NCBI GenBank assembly: GCA_002344125.1
Contig: DDTQ01000003.1
Coordinates: 1 to 63,640 of the forward strand
DNA: 63,640 bases
Direction of reading: 5' to 3'
From: Ignavibacteria bacterium UBA2360
GTDB lineage: Bacteria > Bacteroidota > Ignavibacteria > Tepidaquicellales > OLB5
Below, one piece after another: positions 33,133 through 42,634 of this stretch. Within the stretch, counting starts at the first letter, position 1. Each line of letters starts with the position of its first letter. The position numbers and the translations under genes are program-made. The notes below the pieces were generated by a model that did no database searches, was not told where the DNA came from, and saw only the letters and a list, made by a program, of their open reading frames with translations.

Positions 33133-35358
33133 ATGAATAAGTTATACTTTAAATTCCTCCTGCTCCTTTTTGCAGGGGGAGTTTACTTTTTTTCTCCCGC
33201 AATTGCGCGGTGTGATTCAATTTCGGTAAAAGGCTACATTGCCGATGCCGAAGATTCCTCGCCGCTTGCAAATGTATTGGTAAACATAAAAGGTACAACC
33301 TCAAATACTTTTACCAACACTGATGGTATGTTTGAACTCTTCGTTCAGCAGCCGGGTAGTTATATACTTGAATCTTCTCTCGCGGGATATAAAACCGCTT
33401 CTTTGCCGGTAAATGTTGAGCAGGGCAAAGAAAATATTTTTTATATGCGGTTATTCCCGTCTGATTTCAGGACCGGAGTTATCACCGTTACCGATGACCA
33501 TCCACGCTCTGCTTTTGATGACTTGCTGGAACTCTCCGCGGTACTAAAAGAAAAAGAACTCATCCGGAATTTGGGGCAGACACTTGCGCTTACACTTAAA
33601 GATCAAACGGGGATATCGATCCGCTCTATGGGACCCGCGCCCTCGCGCCCGGTTTACCGGGGGTTAAGCGGCGATAGGGTAATGGTCACCGAAGACGGTA
33701 TGAAATCAATTGATCTATCCGCAACATCACCCGATCACTCCGTTGCCGTTGAACCGTTTACTATCGAACGCATCGAAGTTCAGCGCGGACCTAAAATACT
33801 TCTCAAAACTCCATCTGCAATTGGCGGAGTTATTAACGTAATCCGGTATGAAATACCGCAGCAGGTTCCTGCTGCGATTAATTTTAAGCTTGGCGGTTTC
33901 GGTGAAACCTCCAACAACGGATACCTCGGCTCAGCCGTTATTTCGCTTCCCATCAGAATGTTTGCGGCCAGGCTCGAAGGAAGTTACCGCAAAACCGCCG
34001 ATCTTAAAACTCCCGCCGGTAAACTCAAAAATTCTGATATAGAAACTAAAAATCTTGCAGGCGGGCTAAGCCTTATTCAAAAATGGGGATTCACCGGCTT
34101 CTCGATCCGTGAATACCAAACTGATTACGGCATACCCGGCGGATTTGTTGGCGCGCACCCAAACGGTGTAGATATATCCATGCTGAAAAGAAATTATACA
34201 TTTAAGCTGCACTATAAAATTGAATCGAAATTCCTTGATCACATCGATCTTGATGCGGCGCGCACATATTACAAACACACTGAATACGAATCACCCGGTG
34301 TTATTGGTGCGGAATTCCGCATAATAAATTACAACACCTATGTTAACCTAATACACAATAAAACCGGAATTTTCTCTTCCGGCACTTTCGGCGCTTCATT
34401 TGAAACCCGTGATTTCAATATTGGCGGCTACGTTTTTACGCCGCCGGTGAATTCATACAACACAGCTTTATACCTCAGCGAAGAAATTCACGCCTCTGAT
34501 AATTTAAGCATTGAGCTCTCCGGCAGATTTGAGAACAACATCATAAAACCGCAGCAGGTTATACAGCTCGCGAACCTTGATACAGTCTTCTCCCGTAATT
34601 TCAATACCTTTTCTGTTTCTGCATCCGGTATTTACAAGTTAAGCAAAGGATTGAATGTTGGCTTAAGCCTCAGCCGCTCCGCGCGCGTACCTACAATAGA
34701 AGAGCTTTACTCCGATGGGCCGCACCTTGCCGCGTATTCATACGAGATCGGCAACCCGCGCCTTGAGCCTGAAACTGCGCTTGGCTCAGAACTTTTTGTT
34801 TACTATAAGGATGAAAACAGGTATGCAATGCTCACAGCTTTTTATAACGATATAACAGGTTACATTATCCCGCGCAATACAGGCACGATCAATGTTGCGA
34901 CACTGCTTCCCGTTTACCAAACCACAGGCGTAAACGCACTGCTTGCAGGATTGGAAGCGCAGCTTGAGCTAAAGCTCACTAAAAAGTTCGAGTTCACTTC
35001 ATCGCTCAGTTACACATACGGCCAGATCAAAAACACCTCATCACCGCTTCCGCAGATTCCGCCAATGAAAGGGGAGAGCGGGCTCATTTTCAACACCGGG
35101 AAATTATCAATTGGTGTTAACACTGAATACGCCGCTTCTCAGCATCGACTCGATGACTTTGAGCAGCCTACAGCCGGCTACATTATCTTCGGCGCCTTCG
35201 CGCAGTATATCTTGAGTGCCGGTAAAACCGTGCATAACATTTCACTCAACGCGGAAAACATCACAGATAAAATCTATTACAATCACCTGTCAAGAATAAA
35301 ATCCATCCTCCCCGAACCCGGCATCAATTTCCGCTTAACCTATAAGTTATATTATTAG
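33133..35358 (+). CDS. TonB-dependent receptor with carboxypeptidase-like regulatory domain
   Basis: 741 residues. Signal peptide 1-25; an N-terminal CarboxypepD_reg-like beta domain (about 30-112, VKGYIADAEDSSPLANVLVN... NTDGMFEL); a plug (about 125-235, SIRSMGPAPSRPVYRGLSGD, IERIEVQRGPKILL, AIGGVINVI); and a beta-barrel ending NFRLTYKLYY. The context (His/Cys protein, lipoprotein, TRASH protein) suggests uptake of a metal or metal complex such as copper or zinc. The operon spans at least 31941-35358. Confidence 0.9.
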   Translation: MNKLYFKFLLLLFAGGVYFFSPAIARCDSISVKGYIADAEDSSPLANVLVNIKGTTSNTFTNTDGMFELFVQQPGSYILESSLAGYKTASLPVNVEQGKENIFYMRLFPSDFRTGVITVTDDHPRSAFDDLLELSAVLKEKELIRNLGQTLALTLKDQTGISIRSMGPAPSRPVYRGLSGDRVMVTEDGMKSIDLSATSPDHSVAVEPFTIERIEVQRGPKILLKTPSAIGGVINVIRYEIPQQVPAAINFKLGGFGETSNNGYLGSAVISLPIRMFAARLEGSYRKTADLKTPAGKLKNSDIETKNLAGGLSLIQKWGFTGFSIREYQTDYGIPGGFVGAHPNGVDISMLKRNYTFKLHYKIESKFLDHIDLDAARTYYKHTEYESPGVIGAEFRIINYNTYVNLIHNKTGIFSSGTFGASFETRDFNIGGYVFTPPVNSYNTALYLSEEIHASDNLSIELSGRFENNIIKPQQVIQLANLDTVFSRNFNTFSVSASGIYKLSKGLNVGLSLSRSARVPTIEELYSDGPHLAAYSYEIGNPRLEPETALGSELFVYYKDENRYAMLTAFYNDITGYIIPRNTGTINVATLLPVYQTTGVNALLAGLEAQLELKLTKKFEFTSSLSYTYGQIKNTSSPLPQIPPMKGESGLIFNTGKLSIGVNTEYAASQHRLDDFEQPTAGYIIFGAFAQYILSAGKTVHNISLNAENITDKIYYNHLSRIKSILPEPGINFRLTYKLYY

Positions 35359-35396
35359 TCCGGGGTGTGAAGTTACTTATTTTCTATTGTGCTTCT

Positions 35397-35690
35397 GTAG
35401 AGACGTCCCGCTGGGACGTCTGCTTCTAAACATAGATCAAACCCGCATTGTCATTCTGCCCCGACTGCCTCAGCAGTGAGTCGAAGCGCAAATTTAGTCA
35501 CTCTCCTCCTGTACGGTCATAGAACTGTCGAAGACATGTGGGAGCTGGAGGGGGTCATAAACCGTATGCCTTCAAAACGACCCCCTCGGGCTGAAGCCCA
35601 CTCCCCCTTGTTAAGGGGGAGATGATGTTTTTAAGTCCCCTCCTTCACAAGGAGGGGATTTAGGCCGAAGGACTGCCACTGCACGTGGAG
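35397..35690. repeat. Intergenic cluster of family B, C and CCCCCTC-type repeats
   Basis: Family B copy at 35397-35431 (GTAGAGACGTCCCGCTGGG..). Family C copy at 35448-35488 whose middle is the nested palindrome N (CGACTGCCTCAGCAGTGAG). CCCTCGGGCTGAAGCCCACT and TTGTTAAGGGGGAG inverted pairs to 35690. No gene. Confidence 0.75.
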
Positions 35691-35856
35691 GTCTGAATAA
35701 ATTATTTAAATCACCGCAGAGTCCTCCTTCGGAGAGACTCCGCGAAGACATAAATCTTGGCGGGTGGGACGCTTTGTTACTCTGCATTACTATTAAAATA
35801 CAAAAAATCTGTTGACCCCCTCCAGCTCCCCCTTATAGAAGGAGGGCAGATCACCC

Positions 35857-35919
35857 CAAACCCCAACCCTCAACCCGCAACCCTCAACCCTCAACCCGCA
35901 ATCCGCAATCCGCAATCCG
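35857..35919. repeat. Heptanucleotide tandem repeat
   Basis: Nine consecutive CAAYCCK-type units (CAAACCC, CAACCCT, CAACCCG, CAACCCT twice, CAACCCG, CAATCCG three times). Period exactly 7 bp; lies about 100 bp before uppS. Confidence 0.9.
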
Positions 35920-36021
35920 CCAAGATAAATTATTCAATTGTATTTTTGCTGTTTATACGCTAAATTATTGGTTTACTAATAGAAAATTGAGCGGCTTTCC
36001 GGCCGTAATTAATCATTTATA

Positions 36022-36810
36022 ATGGCTTTTAACGAACCATCCGGTTCAGATAAAAAAGTACAGGACGAGCTCAAAGAGCGCGGTGAGATCCCCCGTCATA
36101 TCGCCATAATTATGGATGGTAACGGGCGCTGGGCGCAGGATAAAAAACAGCCCCGCACTTTCGGTCACCGCCAGGGCGTGCACTCCGTGCGCGATATCGT
36201 CGAAGCCTGCGGGCAAATTGGCGTTAAATACCTGACATTATACACATTTTCAACCGAAAATTGGCGCAGACCCAAAACCGAGGTCGCCATATTAATGAAA
36301 CTGCTCATCCGCTCACTTCGCGGTGAAACCGATAAGCTGCATGAAAATAATGTGCGCCTTATGGCAATAGGTGATATGTCTTCTATGCCGCCGCAGGTCT
36401 TAAATGAGCTTAACGAAGCTATAGAAAAAACAAGGAACAATAAGACCATGTCTTTGGTTTTAGCTTTAAGCTACTCAGGCCGGTGGGATATCTTAAATGC
36501 CGTAAAAAATATCTCCTCTGATGTTAAAGCCGGCAAGCTGGCAAAGACCGATATCGATGAAAAAACATTTTCATCTTACCTTGTTACAAATGATATTCCC
36601 GATCCTGACCTGCTTATAAGGACGGGCGGCGATTACAGAATAAGTAATTTTTTGCTATGGGAATCTGCTTACACTGAATTCTATTTCGATAAAACATTCT
36701 GGCCGGAATTCAGAAGGCAGCAGCTTTATGATGCAATACGCGAATACCAGAACAGGGAGCGCAGGTTCGGAATGACCACTAAACAAATTCAAACAAAGAA
36801 AAAAGCTTAA
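36022..36810 (+). CDS. uppS: Undecaprenyl diphosphate synthase
   Basis: 262 residues. Cis-prenyltransferase that builds the C55 lipid carrier for peptidoglycan and LPS from farnesyl diphosphate and isopentenyl diphosphate, acting at the inner membrane face. Seen: the IIMDGNGRWAQ catalytic motif (Asp near residue 29), GHRQGVHSVRDIVEACG, TLYTFSTENWRRP, and the C-terminal DPDLLIRTGGDYRISNFLLWESAYTEFYF-type block. The start ATG lies after repeats without a strong ribosome binding site. Its stop overlaps the bamA start (TAATG), so the two are coupled. Confidence 0.97.
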   Translation: MAFNEPSGSDKKVQDELKERGEIPRHIAIIMDGNGRWAQDKKQPRTFGHRQGVHSVRDIVEACGQIGVKYLTLYTFSTENWRRPKTEVAILMKLLIRSLRGETDKLHENNVRLMAIGDMSSMPPQVLNELNEAIEKTRNNKTMSLVLALSYSGRWDILNAVKNISSDVKAGKLAKTDIDEKTFSSYLVTNDIPDPDLLIRTGGDYRISNFLLWESAYTEFYFDKTFWPEFRRQQLYDAIREYQNRERRFGMTTKQIQTKKKA

Positions 36811-39167
36811 TGAGAGATATAAAGAAAGTTCTTTTTTTATTTTTTGCCCTCATATTCACACTTCATTTTAACGCTTCCGCTCAGGATGATGGACCCAGAA
36901 CGTACAAAATTCTTTCCATCAACGCCGAAGGTAACAAGTTTTATGATTCCCGTATCATAGTATCCAACAGCGGGCTGAAGGTCGGCGATGAATTAATGAT
37001 CCCCTCCGAAGCCACCCAGGCGGCTATTATGAACCTGTGGAACATGAAGCTTTTCAGTGATGTGGAAATTGTGGTTGATAAAAAAGTGGGCGATGGCGCT
37101 TATATAATCATTAAGGTTAAGGAGCTTCCCAAACTTGATAACATAAAATTTTCCGGCAACGATGAATTCAGCGATAACGATCTCACCGAAAAAATTCCCC
37201 TTGAAACCGGACAGGTTGTGACACCGCAAACCGTCAAGGATATCGAGTACAATATCACCAAACTATATGAAACCGAAGGTTACCCGCTTGCGACAGTGCA
37301 GGTCGATCAGTTCGTCAATTCATACAACGAAGCGCAGCTTCGCGTAAAGATAAACGAAGGCTCCAAGATCAGCGTACGCAATATCCGCTTCACTGGTAAC
37401 AGCAAAATTTCCTCCGGTGATCTCCGCGGCGCAATGGAAGAAACATCCGAGCGTGTCTGGTGGAAGTTCTGGGATAAAGCCCGCTTCAACCGCTCTGATT
37501 ATGAAAAGGATAAAGAATTCATTATAGATTACTACAGGCAAAACGGCTTTAAAGATGCTGCTATAGTGGAAGATCAGCTTAACTACAAAAATAACAAAGA
37601 AGATGTTGATATTACCATTAAAGTTACCGAAGGTCCAAGGTACAAAATGGGAAATATCACATTTGAAGGAAATACAGTTTATAAAGATTCCACATTGTAC
37701 GAGCGTCTCGATATGAAACGCGGTGATATATACAACTATATGAAGTTCAACCAGAACCTCCGTGGCAATGAAAGCCAGTCTGATATTGCTTCGCTTTATT
37801 TAGATAACGGCTACCTTGGCTTCAGCGCCGATGTTGATGAAACCACCCGCGACAACAATTACGTTGATGTGAAGATCAATATCAGCGAGAACCGCCAGTA
37901 CAGGGTTGGACTTGTTGAGTTTTCAGGCAACTCCAAAACACAGGATAAAGTTATCCGCAGAGAGCTTTTCACTCTGCCCGGCCAGTACTTCAATAAAACC
38001 GCTATGATAAGAAGTATGCAGCAGCTCTCACAGCTGAACTACTTCAACCCCGAAGCGCTTAATTATGATTTCGTGCAAAGGAATGACAGCACCGTTGACC
38101 TTGTCTATCTTGTTGAAGAGCGTTCATCCGATCAGCTTAACGCCTCTGTTGGTTACAGCCAGACCTTCGGATTTTCAGGAAGCCTTGGTTTAACATTCAA
38201 TAACTTTGATATCCTCGATCCGTTCTCAGGCGGAGCTGGACAGATCCTTTCACTGCAATGGGATTTCGGCACAGAAGGCACTTACCGTACTTTCCGTATC
38301 GGTTTCACCGAGCCGTGGTTATGGAACACACCTACATCCGGCGGTATCGATCTGTATGATACCAAGCAAAATTACACCTACGAAATCCAGGAAACAGGCG
38401 CATCATTAAACGTAGGCCGCCGTTTCCGTTTCCCTGATGATTATTTCCGCGGTGACTGGTTCTTAAAATTCCAGCGCACTAACGTTATCAACGGCGCAGG
38501 CATTTATGAAACCGGTTTAAGAACGCAGATAAGTATTGGGCAGGTAATTTCAAGGAACTCAACCAACAGCCCGATCTTCCCCTCAGTAGGTTCTAAGCTT
38601 TCGCTCTCAGCAGAAATTGCCGGCGCGAATTTAGTTGGAACAACTAATTTTTACAAGCTTGGCTTCAAGAGCGAAGCGTTCAAAAGCCTTGATAACTCAG
38701 GTAGCCTTGTGCTTGCCTCACTGTTTGATATTGAAAGTATCTCAAGCCTTTCCAGCGATAACTACGTTCCGCCAAATGAACTCTTCTTCATGGGCGGCAG
38801 CGGTTTATCATACAACACGGTATCGCTTCGCGGTTATGATGATAGAACAGTCGGACCCGTTAACTCGATCCGTTCACCCGTAGGCGGCAGATTCCTGATG
38901 AAGTACGGCGTTGAACTGCGTTATTCGCTCTCACAGGATCCTATCCCCATCTTCCTAATGGTCTTCGCAGAAGCAGGCAACCTTTGGTCATCGTTCAAAG
39001 CCGCCGATCTGTTTGATCTCAAGCGCTCTGTCGGATTCGGCGCAAGGCTTATGCTGCCTGCTGTGGGTATCATCGGCTTCGATCTTGGTTACGGCTTCGA
39101 TAGAAAAATTGTCGATAACGAAGATCCTTCATGGCTATTCCACTTCCAGTTCGGCAGGGGATTCTAA
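36810..39167 (+). CDS. bamA: Outer-membrane protein assembly factor BamA
   Basis: 785 residues. Signal peptide 1-25, then five POTRA domains (about 28-420; recurrent ISGN/FSGN-type strands such as IKFSGNDEF, IRFTGNSKI, ITFEGNTVY, VEFSGNSKT) and an Omp85 barrel (about 440-785) with the VRGYDDRTVGP-like lid-lock motif (here SLRGYDDRTVGPV) and the terminal aromatic RGF. Inserts outer-membrane proteins. Overlaps uppS by one base and is followed by two Skp/OmpH genes. Confidence 0.97.
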   Translation: MRDIKKVLFLFFALIFTLHFNASAQDDGPRTYKILSINAEGNKFYDSRIIVSNSGLKVGDELMIPSEATQAAIMNLWNMKLFSDVEIVVDKKVGDGAYIIIKVKELPKLDNIKFSGNDEFSDNDLTEKIPLETGQVVTPQTVKDIEYNITKLYETEGYPLATVQVDQFVNSYNEAQLRVKINEGSKISVRNIRFTGNSKISSGDLRGAMEETSERVWWKFWDKARFNRSDYEKDKEFIIDYYRQNGFKDAAIVEDQLNYKNNKEDVDITIKVTEGPRYKMGNITFEGNTVYKDSTLYERLDMKRGDIYNYMKFNQNLRGNESQSDIASLYLDNGYLGFSADVDETTRDNNYVDVKINISENRQYRVGLVEFSGNSKTQDKVIRRELFTLPGQYFNKTAMIRSMQQLSQLNYFNPEALNYDFVQRNDSTVDLVYLVEERSSDQLNASVGYSQTFGFSGSLGLTFNNFDILDPFSGGAGQILSLQWDFGTEGTYRTFRIGFTEPWLWNTPTSGGIDLYDTKQNYTYEIQETGASLNVGRRFRFPDDYFRGDWFLKFQRTNVINGAGIYETGLRTQISIGQVISRNSTNSPIFPSVGSKLSLSAEIAGANLVGTTNFYKLGFKSEAFKSLDNSGSLVLASLFDIESISSLSSDNYVPPNELFFMGGSGLSYNTVSLRGYDDRTVGPVNSIRSPVGGRFLMKYGVELRYSLSQDPIPIFLMVFAEAGNLWSSFKAADLFDLKRSVGFGARLMLPAVGIIGFDLGYGFDRKIVDNEDPSWLFHFQFGRGF

Positions 39168-39241
39168 GCTAAAGGATGATCCCGATAGTTTTAACAAAAA
39201 AATGAAAATCAAATTTAAAATATATATTTAAGGAGAAACAA

Positions 39242-39787
39242 TTGAAAAACATTTTAGTAGCATTATTTATGATAGCTGTTGTGGCAGCATCAGCTTCAAG
39301 CCAGGTGAAGATTGCCTTTGTGGATAGCGAAGTTATCATTGCCCAGCTGCCCGAAGCGCAGCAGGTTAAAACACAGCTCGAATCGCTGCAGAAGCAGTAT
39401 GTGGATACTATCACCACAATTGAAAATGAGATCAAATCTAAAGCTGATGCATTTAAAGCCAAATACGAAGATGCGCAGAAAAAGATTGAAGCCGGACAGC
39501 TTACCGCTGACCAGATTAAATCACTTGAGGGTGAACTGGGTATGATGCAGGAAGAAGTGCAGGCTATGGACCAGGATCTTTCTGCTTACAAACAGAACGT
39601 GCAGAAAAGTTTATATGATGTTCAGCTCGAACTCTTCAAACCCGTAAAAGAAAAGATCACAAAAGCCATCGAAACTCTGGCTAAGGAATTGAAATACAAC
39701 ATCGTGCTTGATAAAGCCAGCGATGCGCTCATTTACGGAGATAAAGATATCGATATCACATTCAAAGTTTTAGATAAACTGAAGTAG
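39242..39787 (+). CDS. OmpH/Skp-family periplasmic chaperone
   Basis: 181 residues. Signal peptide 1-20 (ending SASSQ), the short strand VKIAFVDSEVIIAQLPEAQQ, then the long coiled-coil arms (about 45-130) and a closing strand (YNIVLDKAS). Skp chaperones hold unfolded outer-membrane proteins on the way to BamA. The start is TTG with AAGGAG 6-8 bp upstream. It is 74 bp after bamA. Confidence 0.93.
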   Translation: MKNILVALFMIAVVAASASSQVKIAFVDSEVIIAQLPEAQQVKTQLESLQKQYVDTITTIENEIKSKADAFKAKYEDAQKKIEAGQLTADQIKSLEGELGMMQEEVQAMDQDLSAYKQNVQKSLYDVQLELFKPVKEKITKAIETLAKELKYNIVLDKASDALIYGDKDIDITFKVLDKLK

Positions 39788-40168
39788 TTTTTTGCATGAT
39801 CCCCGCGAAGGCGGGGATCTCTTTCTCGAAGGACAAAGGATAAACCAGCAGGCTTTGTCATCCTGAGGAGCGGCAGCGACGAAGGATCCAGACGAAAATC
39901 TGCATTGTGAGCAAACGACCCCCTCGCCCTAAACTGCACCCGCAGTCAGGAGGGCACTCCCTCTTGTTTAGGGGGAGACAAAAAATCAAGCTTCTGGCGT
40001 GGGAGTCTAAGTGCAAATTTTAAATATGTCGTCCTGAGCGGAGTCGAAGGACAGATATCTCATCATCATTCATTTTCTTTAATATTGAATTTAAAATCAA
40101 ATTAATTCATATTTCATAAAATTATACGCTTTAATTCAAGCATTACTCATAAACCAAACACTAAAGCG
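39788..40168. repeat. Repeat-filled gap between the two OmpH genes
   Basis: ATCCCCGC GAAG GCGGGGAT (39800); family C at about 39859-39889 and 40028-40052; and a CGCCCT...AGGGC hairpin at 39925-39955 whose loop holds ACTGCACCCGCAGTCAGG (nested N-like palindrome). No gene. Confidence 0.75.
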
Positions 40169-40684
40169 ATGAAACTATCATTTGCCGTAATTTTCGCTCT
40201 TATTTTTCTTGCCGGCACTGCTTACAGCCAGCAAAAAATAGGCTATGTTGATTCAAAGGTCATTCTCGAAACCCTGCAGGATGCGCGCGACGCGCAAACA
40301 AACCTCGATAACCTTGTGCAGAAATGGAAGCTCGAGCTTCAGGCCATCAACGATAGCCTCGTTATTATGAAAGATGATTACGATAAGAAAAAACTCATAC
40401 TCACCGAAAAGATCAAAACACAAATGGAAGCGGATATAAGACTGCAGGAGCAGAAGCTCACCGATTTTAAACAAAATAAATTCGGCGAAAATGGCGAGTA
40501 CTTCCAGAAGCAGACTGAACTCATGAAACCTGTACAGGATAGAGTGTTTAAAGCTATCCAGGATGTTGCTAAAGAAGGCGGCTACGATTTTGTTATCGAC
40601 CGCTCAACGCAGCTTATGCTGCTGTACATGAACGACAGGTATGATTTAACACAGAAGGTCATAAAAAACCTCGAGGCGCAGTAA
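40169..40684 (+). CDS. OmpH/Skp-family periplasmic chaperone (second copy)
   Basis: 171 residues. Signal peptide 1-20 (ending TAYSQ), QKIGYVDSKVILETLQDARD, a charged coiled coil (about 45-125) and a C-terminal strand (YDFVIDRSTQLML). Same family and order as the gene at 39242; tandem skp copies after bamA are common in Bacteroidota and Chlorobi. A family B palindrome terminates it. Confidence 0.93.
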   Translation: MKLSFAVIFALIFLAGTAYSQQKIGYVDSKVILETLQDARDAQTNLDNLVQKWKLELQAINDSLVIMKDDYDKKKLILTEKIKTQMEADIRLQEQKLTDFKQNKFGENGEYFQKQTELMKPVQDRVFKAIQDVAKEGGYDFVIDRSTQLMLLYMNDRYDLTQKVIKNLEAQ

Positions 40685-40694
40685 ACTAAAAATT

Positions 40695-40724
40695 GTAGAG
40701 ACGACCCGGTGGGTCGTCTTTTTT
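40695..40724 (+). terminator. Family B palindrome acting as terminator
   Basis: GTAGAGACGACCC GGT GGGTCGTC TTTTTT, 10 bp after the stop of the second ompH gene. The repeat outline is the same as at 20147 and 27885. Confidence 0.85.
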
Positions 40725-40749
40725 ATTTATTTGATTATTTCTTACTCCC

Positions 40750-41757
40750 ATGAAACTTCACGAAATAGCAGAACTCATCTCCGGCGAGCTTACTCTACCT
40801 GAATTCAAAGATAAAGAAATTTCAGGCATCGGAAAAATTGAATCTGCCTCCGAAGATGAGATCACATTCATAGCTAACCCCGTTTATGAAAAATATTTCT
40901 CAGGCACATCTGCCGGGTGCGTTATCGTTTCAAAGCGCTTCAACGAAACGCTTTACCAAAGGCTTGATGACCGCAAACTTCCCCTCATAAGGACCGAAGA
41001 CCCGTATCTCTCTTTCTTAACGCTGCTTGATATAATGTCACCCCAAACGGAACTGCAGAAAATTGGCATTCACGAAAATGCCGTTATCAGCGATACCGCG
41101 GAAATCTCTTCTGATGAAGTGCGTATTGGCGCGAACTGCTTCATCGGTGAAAAAGTGAAAATTGGCGCCCGCGTTTCTATTCTGCCCAATACCGTAATAC
41201 TTGCGGGAGTCGAAATTTCCGATGATGTACTTATCTATCCCAATGTCACAATTTACCAGGGCACAAAGATAGGCGCCCGTGTTATCGTCCACAGCGGCAC
41301 AACTATCGGCTCCGATGGTTTCGGGCAGGCTAAAAACTCTGACGGCACATTCCAGAAGATCCCGCAAAAGGGGATTGTGGTCATTGGTGATGATGTTGAG
41401 ATCGGCTCCAACTGTACCATCGACCGCGCCACAATGGGGGAGACCGTAATTCACAGCGGCGTTAAGCTCGATAACATGATACAGATTGCGCACAATGTTG
41501 AAATTGGCGAAAACACCGTCATCGCGGCGCAATCGGGAATTGCGGGCTCAACAAAAATTGGTAAAAATTGCATGATAGGCGGCAAGGTTGGAATAGTTGG
41601 ACACATAACAATTTGTGATAACGTAATTCTTACCGCAGCTACCAATGTATCAAAATCCATAACCGTACCCGGCATGTATTCCGGTTACCGCTCTCAACCC
41701 ATGCGCGCGGAGCTTCGCCAGGAAGCAGCCATCCGCAGCCTCAATAAGAAAAAGTAA
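40750..41757 (+). CDS. lpxD: UDP-3-O-(3-hydroxymyristoyl)glucosamine N-acyltransferase
   Basis: 335 residues. Third step of lipid A synthesis: transfers a 3-hydroxyacyl chain from ACP to UDP-3-O-acyl-glucosamine. N-terminal uridine-binding domain (about 1-100) followed by a left-handed beta-helix of hexapeptide repeats (about 105-320; IGANCFIGEKVKIGARVSI and many more). The catalytic His is in MIQIAHNVEIG. Full length. It stands after the uppS-bamA-ompH block; lpxC/fabZ is 8 kb further on, though the two are often adjacent in relatives. Confidence 0.97.
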   Translation: MKLHEIAELISGELTLPEFKDKEISGIGKIESASEDEITFIANPVYEKYFSGTSAGCVIVSKRFNETLYQRLDDRKLPLIRTEDPYLSFLTLLDIMSPQTELQKIGIHENAVISDTAEISSDEVRIGANCFIGEKVKIGARVSILPNTVILAGVEISDDVLIYPNVTIYQGTKIGARVIVHSGTTIGSDGFGQAKNSDGTFQKIPQKGIVVIGDDVEIGSNCTIDRATMGETVIHSGVKLDNMIQIAHNVEIGENTVIAAQSGIAGSTKIGKNCMIGGKVGIVGHITICDNVILTAATNVSKSITVPGMYSGYRSQPMRAELRQEAAIRSLNKKK

Positions 41758-42209
41758 AGACAACTCTCCCCCTTTAAGGCCCAAGGGCTGGCTTTGACAG
41801 TGGTGGTCACTTGTCAGCCTGTAGCATTGCTTCTGTAGAGACGTCCCGCTGGGACGTCTGCTTCTAAACCATCGAACATCGAAAAGCCCATCAAATGGAA
41901 TTATAGCTCCCCTCCTTTCGAGAAAGAACGAAGTGATTTCGAAGTCCCGCCACGGCGGGATAAAGGAGGGGTGCCCCGAAGGGGTGGGGTGGTTTCAGCG
42001 ATAATTCCAATAACACGCAACACATTCAAATTAAACAACGAGCCTGTGGCGCTGAGAGGACTCGAAGCACACACCCACCCAATAATCAGTATTGCTTCAA
42101 TTAACAAAATTATATATGTTTGTAATGACCAATAGGGGGTCTCACTTCCTGCACTTGTGCGGGGAGGGGACTCCCTTTTGCTTTAAAGGGGAATTAAACA
42201 TATAAAACC
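41758..42209. repeat. Intergenic repeats including family B
   Basis: Family B at 41835-41869 (GTAGAGACGTCCCGCTGGG.. CTTCTAAAC) and a large imperfect inverted repeat CCCCTCCTTTCGAG ... AAAGGAGGGGTG with inner CCCGCCACGGCGGG at about 41910-41970. No gene. Confidence 0.7.
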
Positions 42210-42515
42210 ATGCATACAAACTTTACAAAATACCACGGTCCCGATGGCTTACACTACGTGAAGCTTCAGGATAGCGAGGGAGTTGCAGTATTGCAGTGCA
42301 CGGGCTGCCCGTCTGATTGTGACACCGTGAATTGTATCGCCGATATCCGCCGCGCAGCGGCAAGCGATGCCAATTATGTACGCACCTCAACCACGGATAG
42401 CCGCTGGTTCTTCAGTCTGCGCTCACCCGATGGCCGCACAATTGCCGTCAGCCGCCACTTCATGTCCCAGCCGGAAATGGAGCGCGCCATCACCGAGCTC
42501 AAAAGCGGAACGTGA
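42210..42515 (+). CDS. Small DUF1508/YegP-like protein with N-terminal Cys motif
   Basis: 101 residues. The C-terminal half (RWFFSLRSPDGRTIAVSRHF, MERAI) matches the YegP/DUF1508 strand-turn-helix repeat of unknown function. The N-terminal half has CTGCPSDCDTVNC, four cysteines that may bind a metal or cluster. No signal peptide. Codon use is normal. Not linked to neighbours. Family call moderate. Confidence 0.65.
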   Translation: MHTNFTKYHGPDGLHYVKLQDSEGVAVLQCTGCPSDCDTVNCIADIRRAAASDANYVRTSTTDSRWFFSLRSPDGRTIAVSRHFMSQPEMERAITELKSGT

Positions 42516-42533
42516 TTTGCAATTTACTTCGTC

Positions 42534-42594
42534 CTGTCGTGCTGAAGCGCCTGTCGTGCTGGAGCGCCTGACTGCCTCAGCAGTGAGTCGAAGC
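42534..42594. repeat. Family C repeat carrying nested palindrome N
   Basis: GTCGTGCTGGAGCG, then CCTGACTGCC..AGCAGTGA (42567-42586), then GTCGAAGCAC. The uninterrupted form GTCGTGCTGAGCGGAGTCGA with AGCAC is at 51328-51352. Confidence 0.88.
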
Positions 42595-42634
42595 ACATAA
42601 CCGAACTATCCGCCATCCTTGGCAGTATTTTGTG

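Noticed and set aside
30744..35358. Mercury or arsenic resistance operon
   Set aside because: No merA, arsB/arsC or MerR/ArsR-type regulator is visible; only generic metal-binding domains and a TonB receptor are present.
35757..35963. A 68-residue frame with NPQPATLNPQPA repeats
   Set aside because: It is the heptanucleotide tract read in one frame; the period of 7 shifts phase and there is no start signal.
41038..41532. A 164-residue antisense frame opposite lpxD
   Set aside because: Mirrors the hexapeptide repeats of lpxD; not an independent gene.
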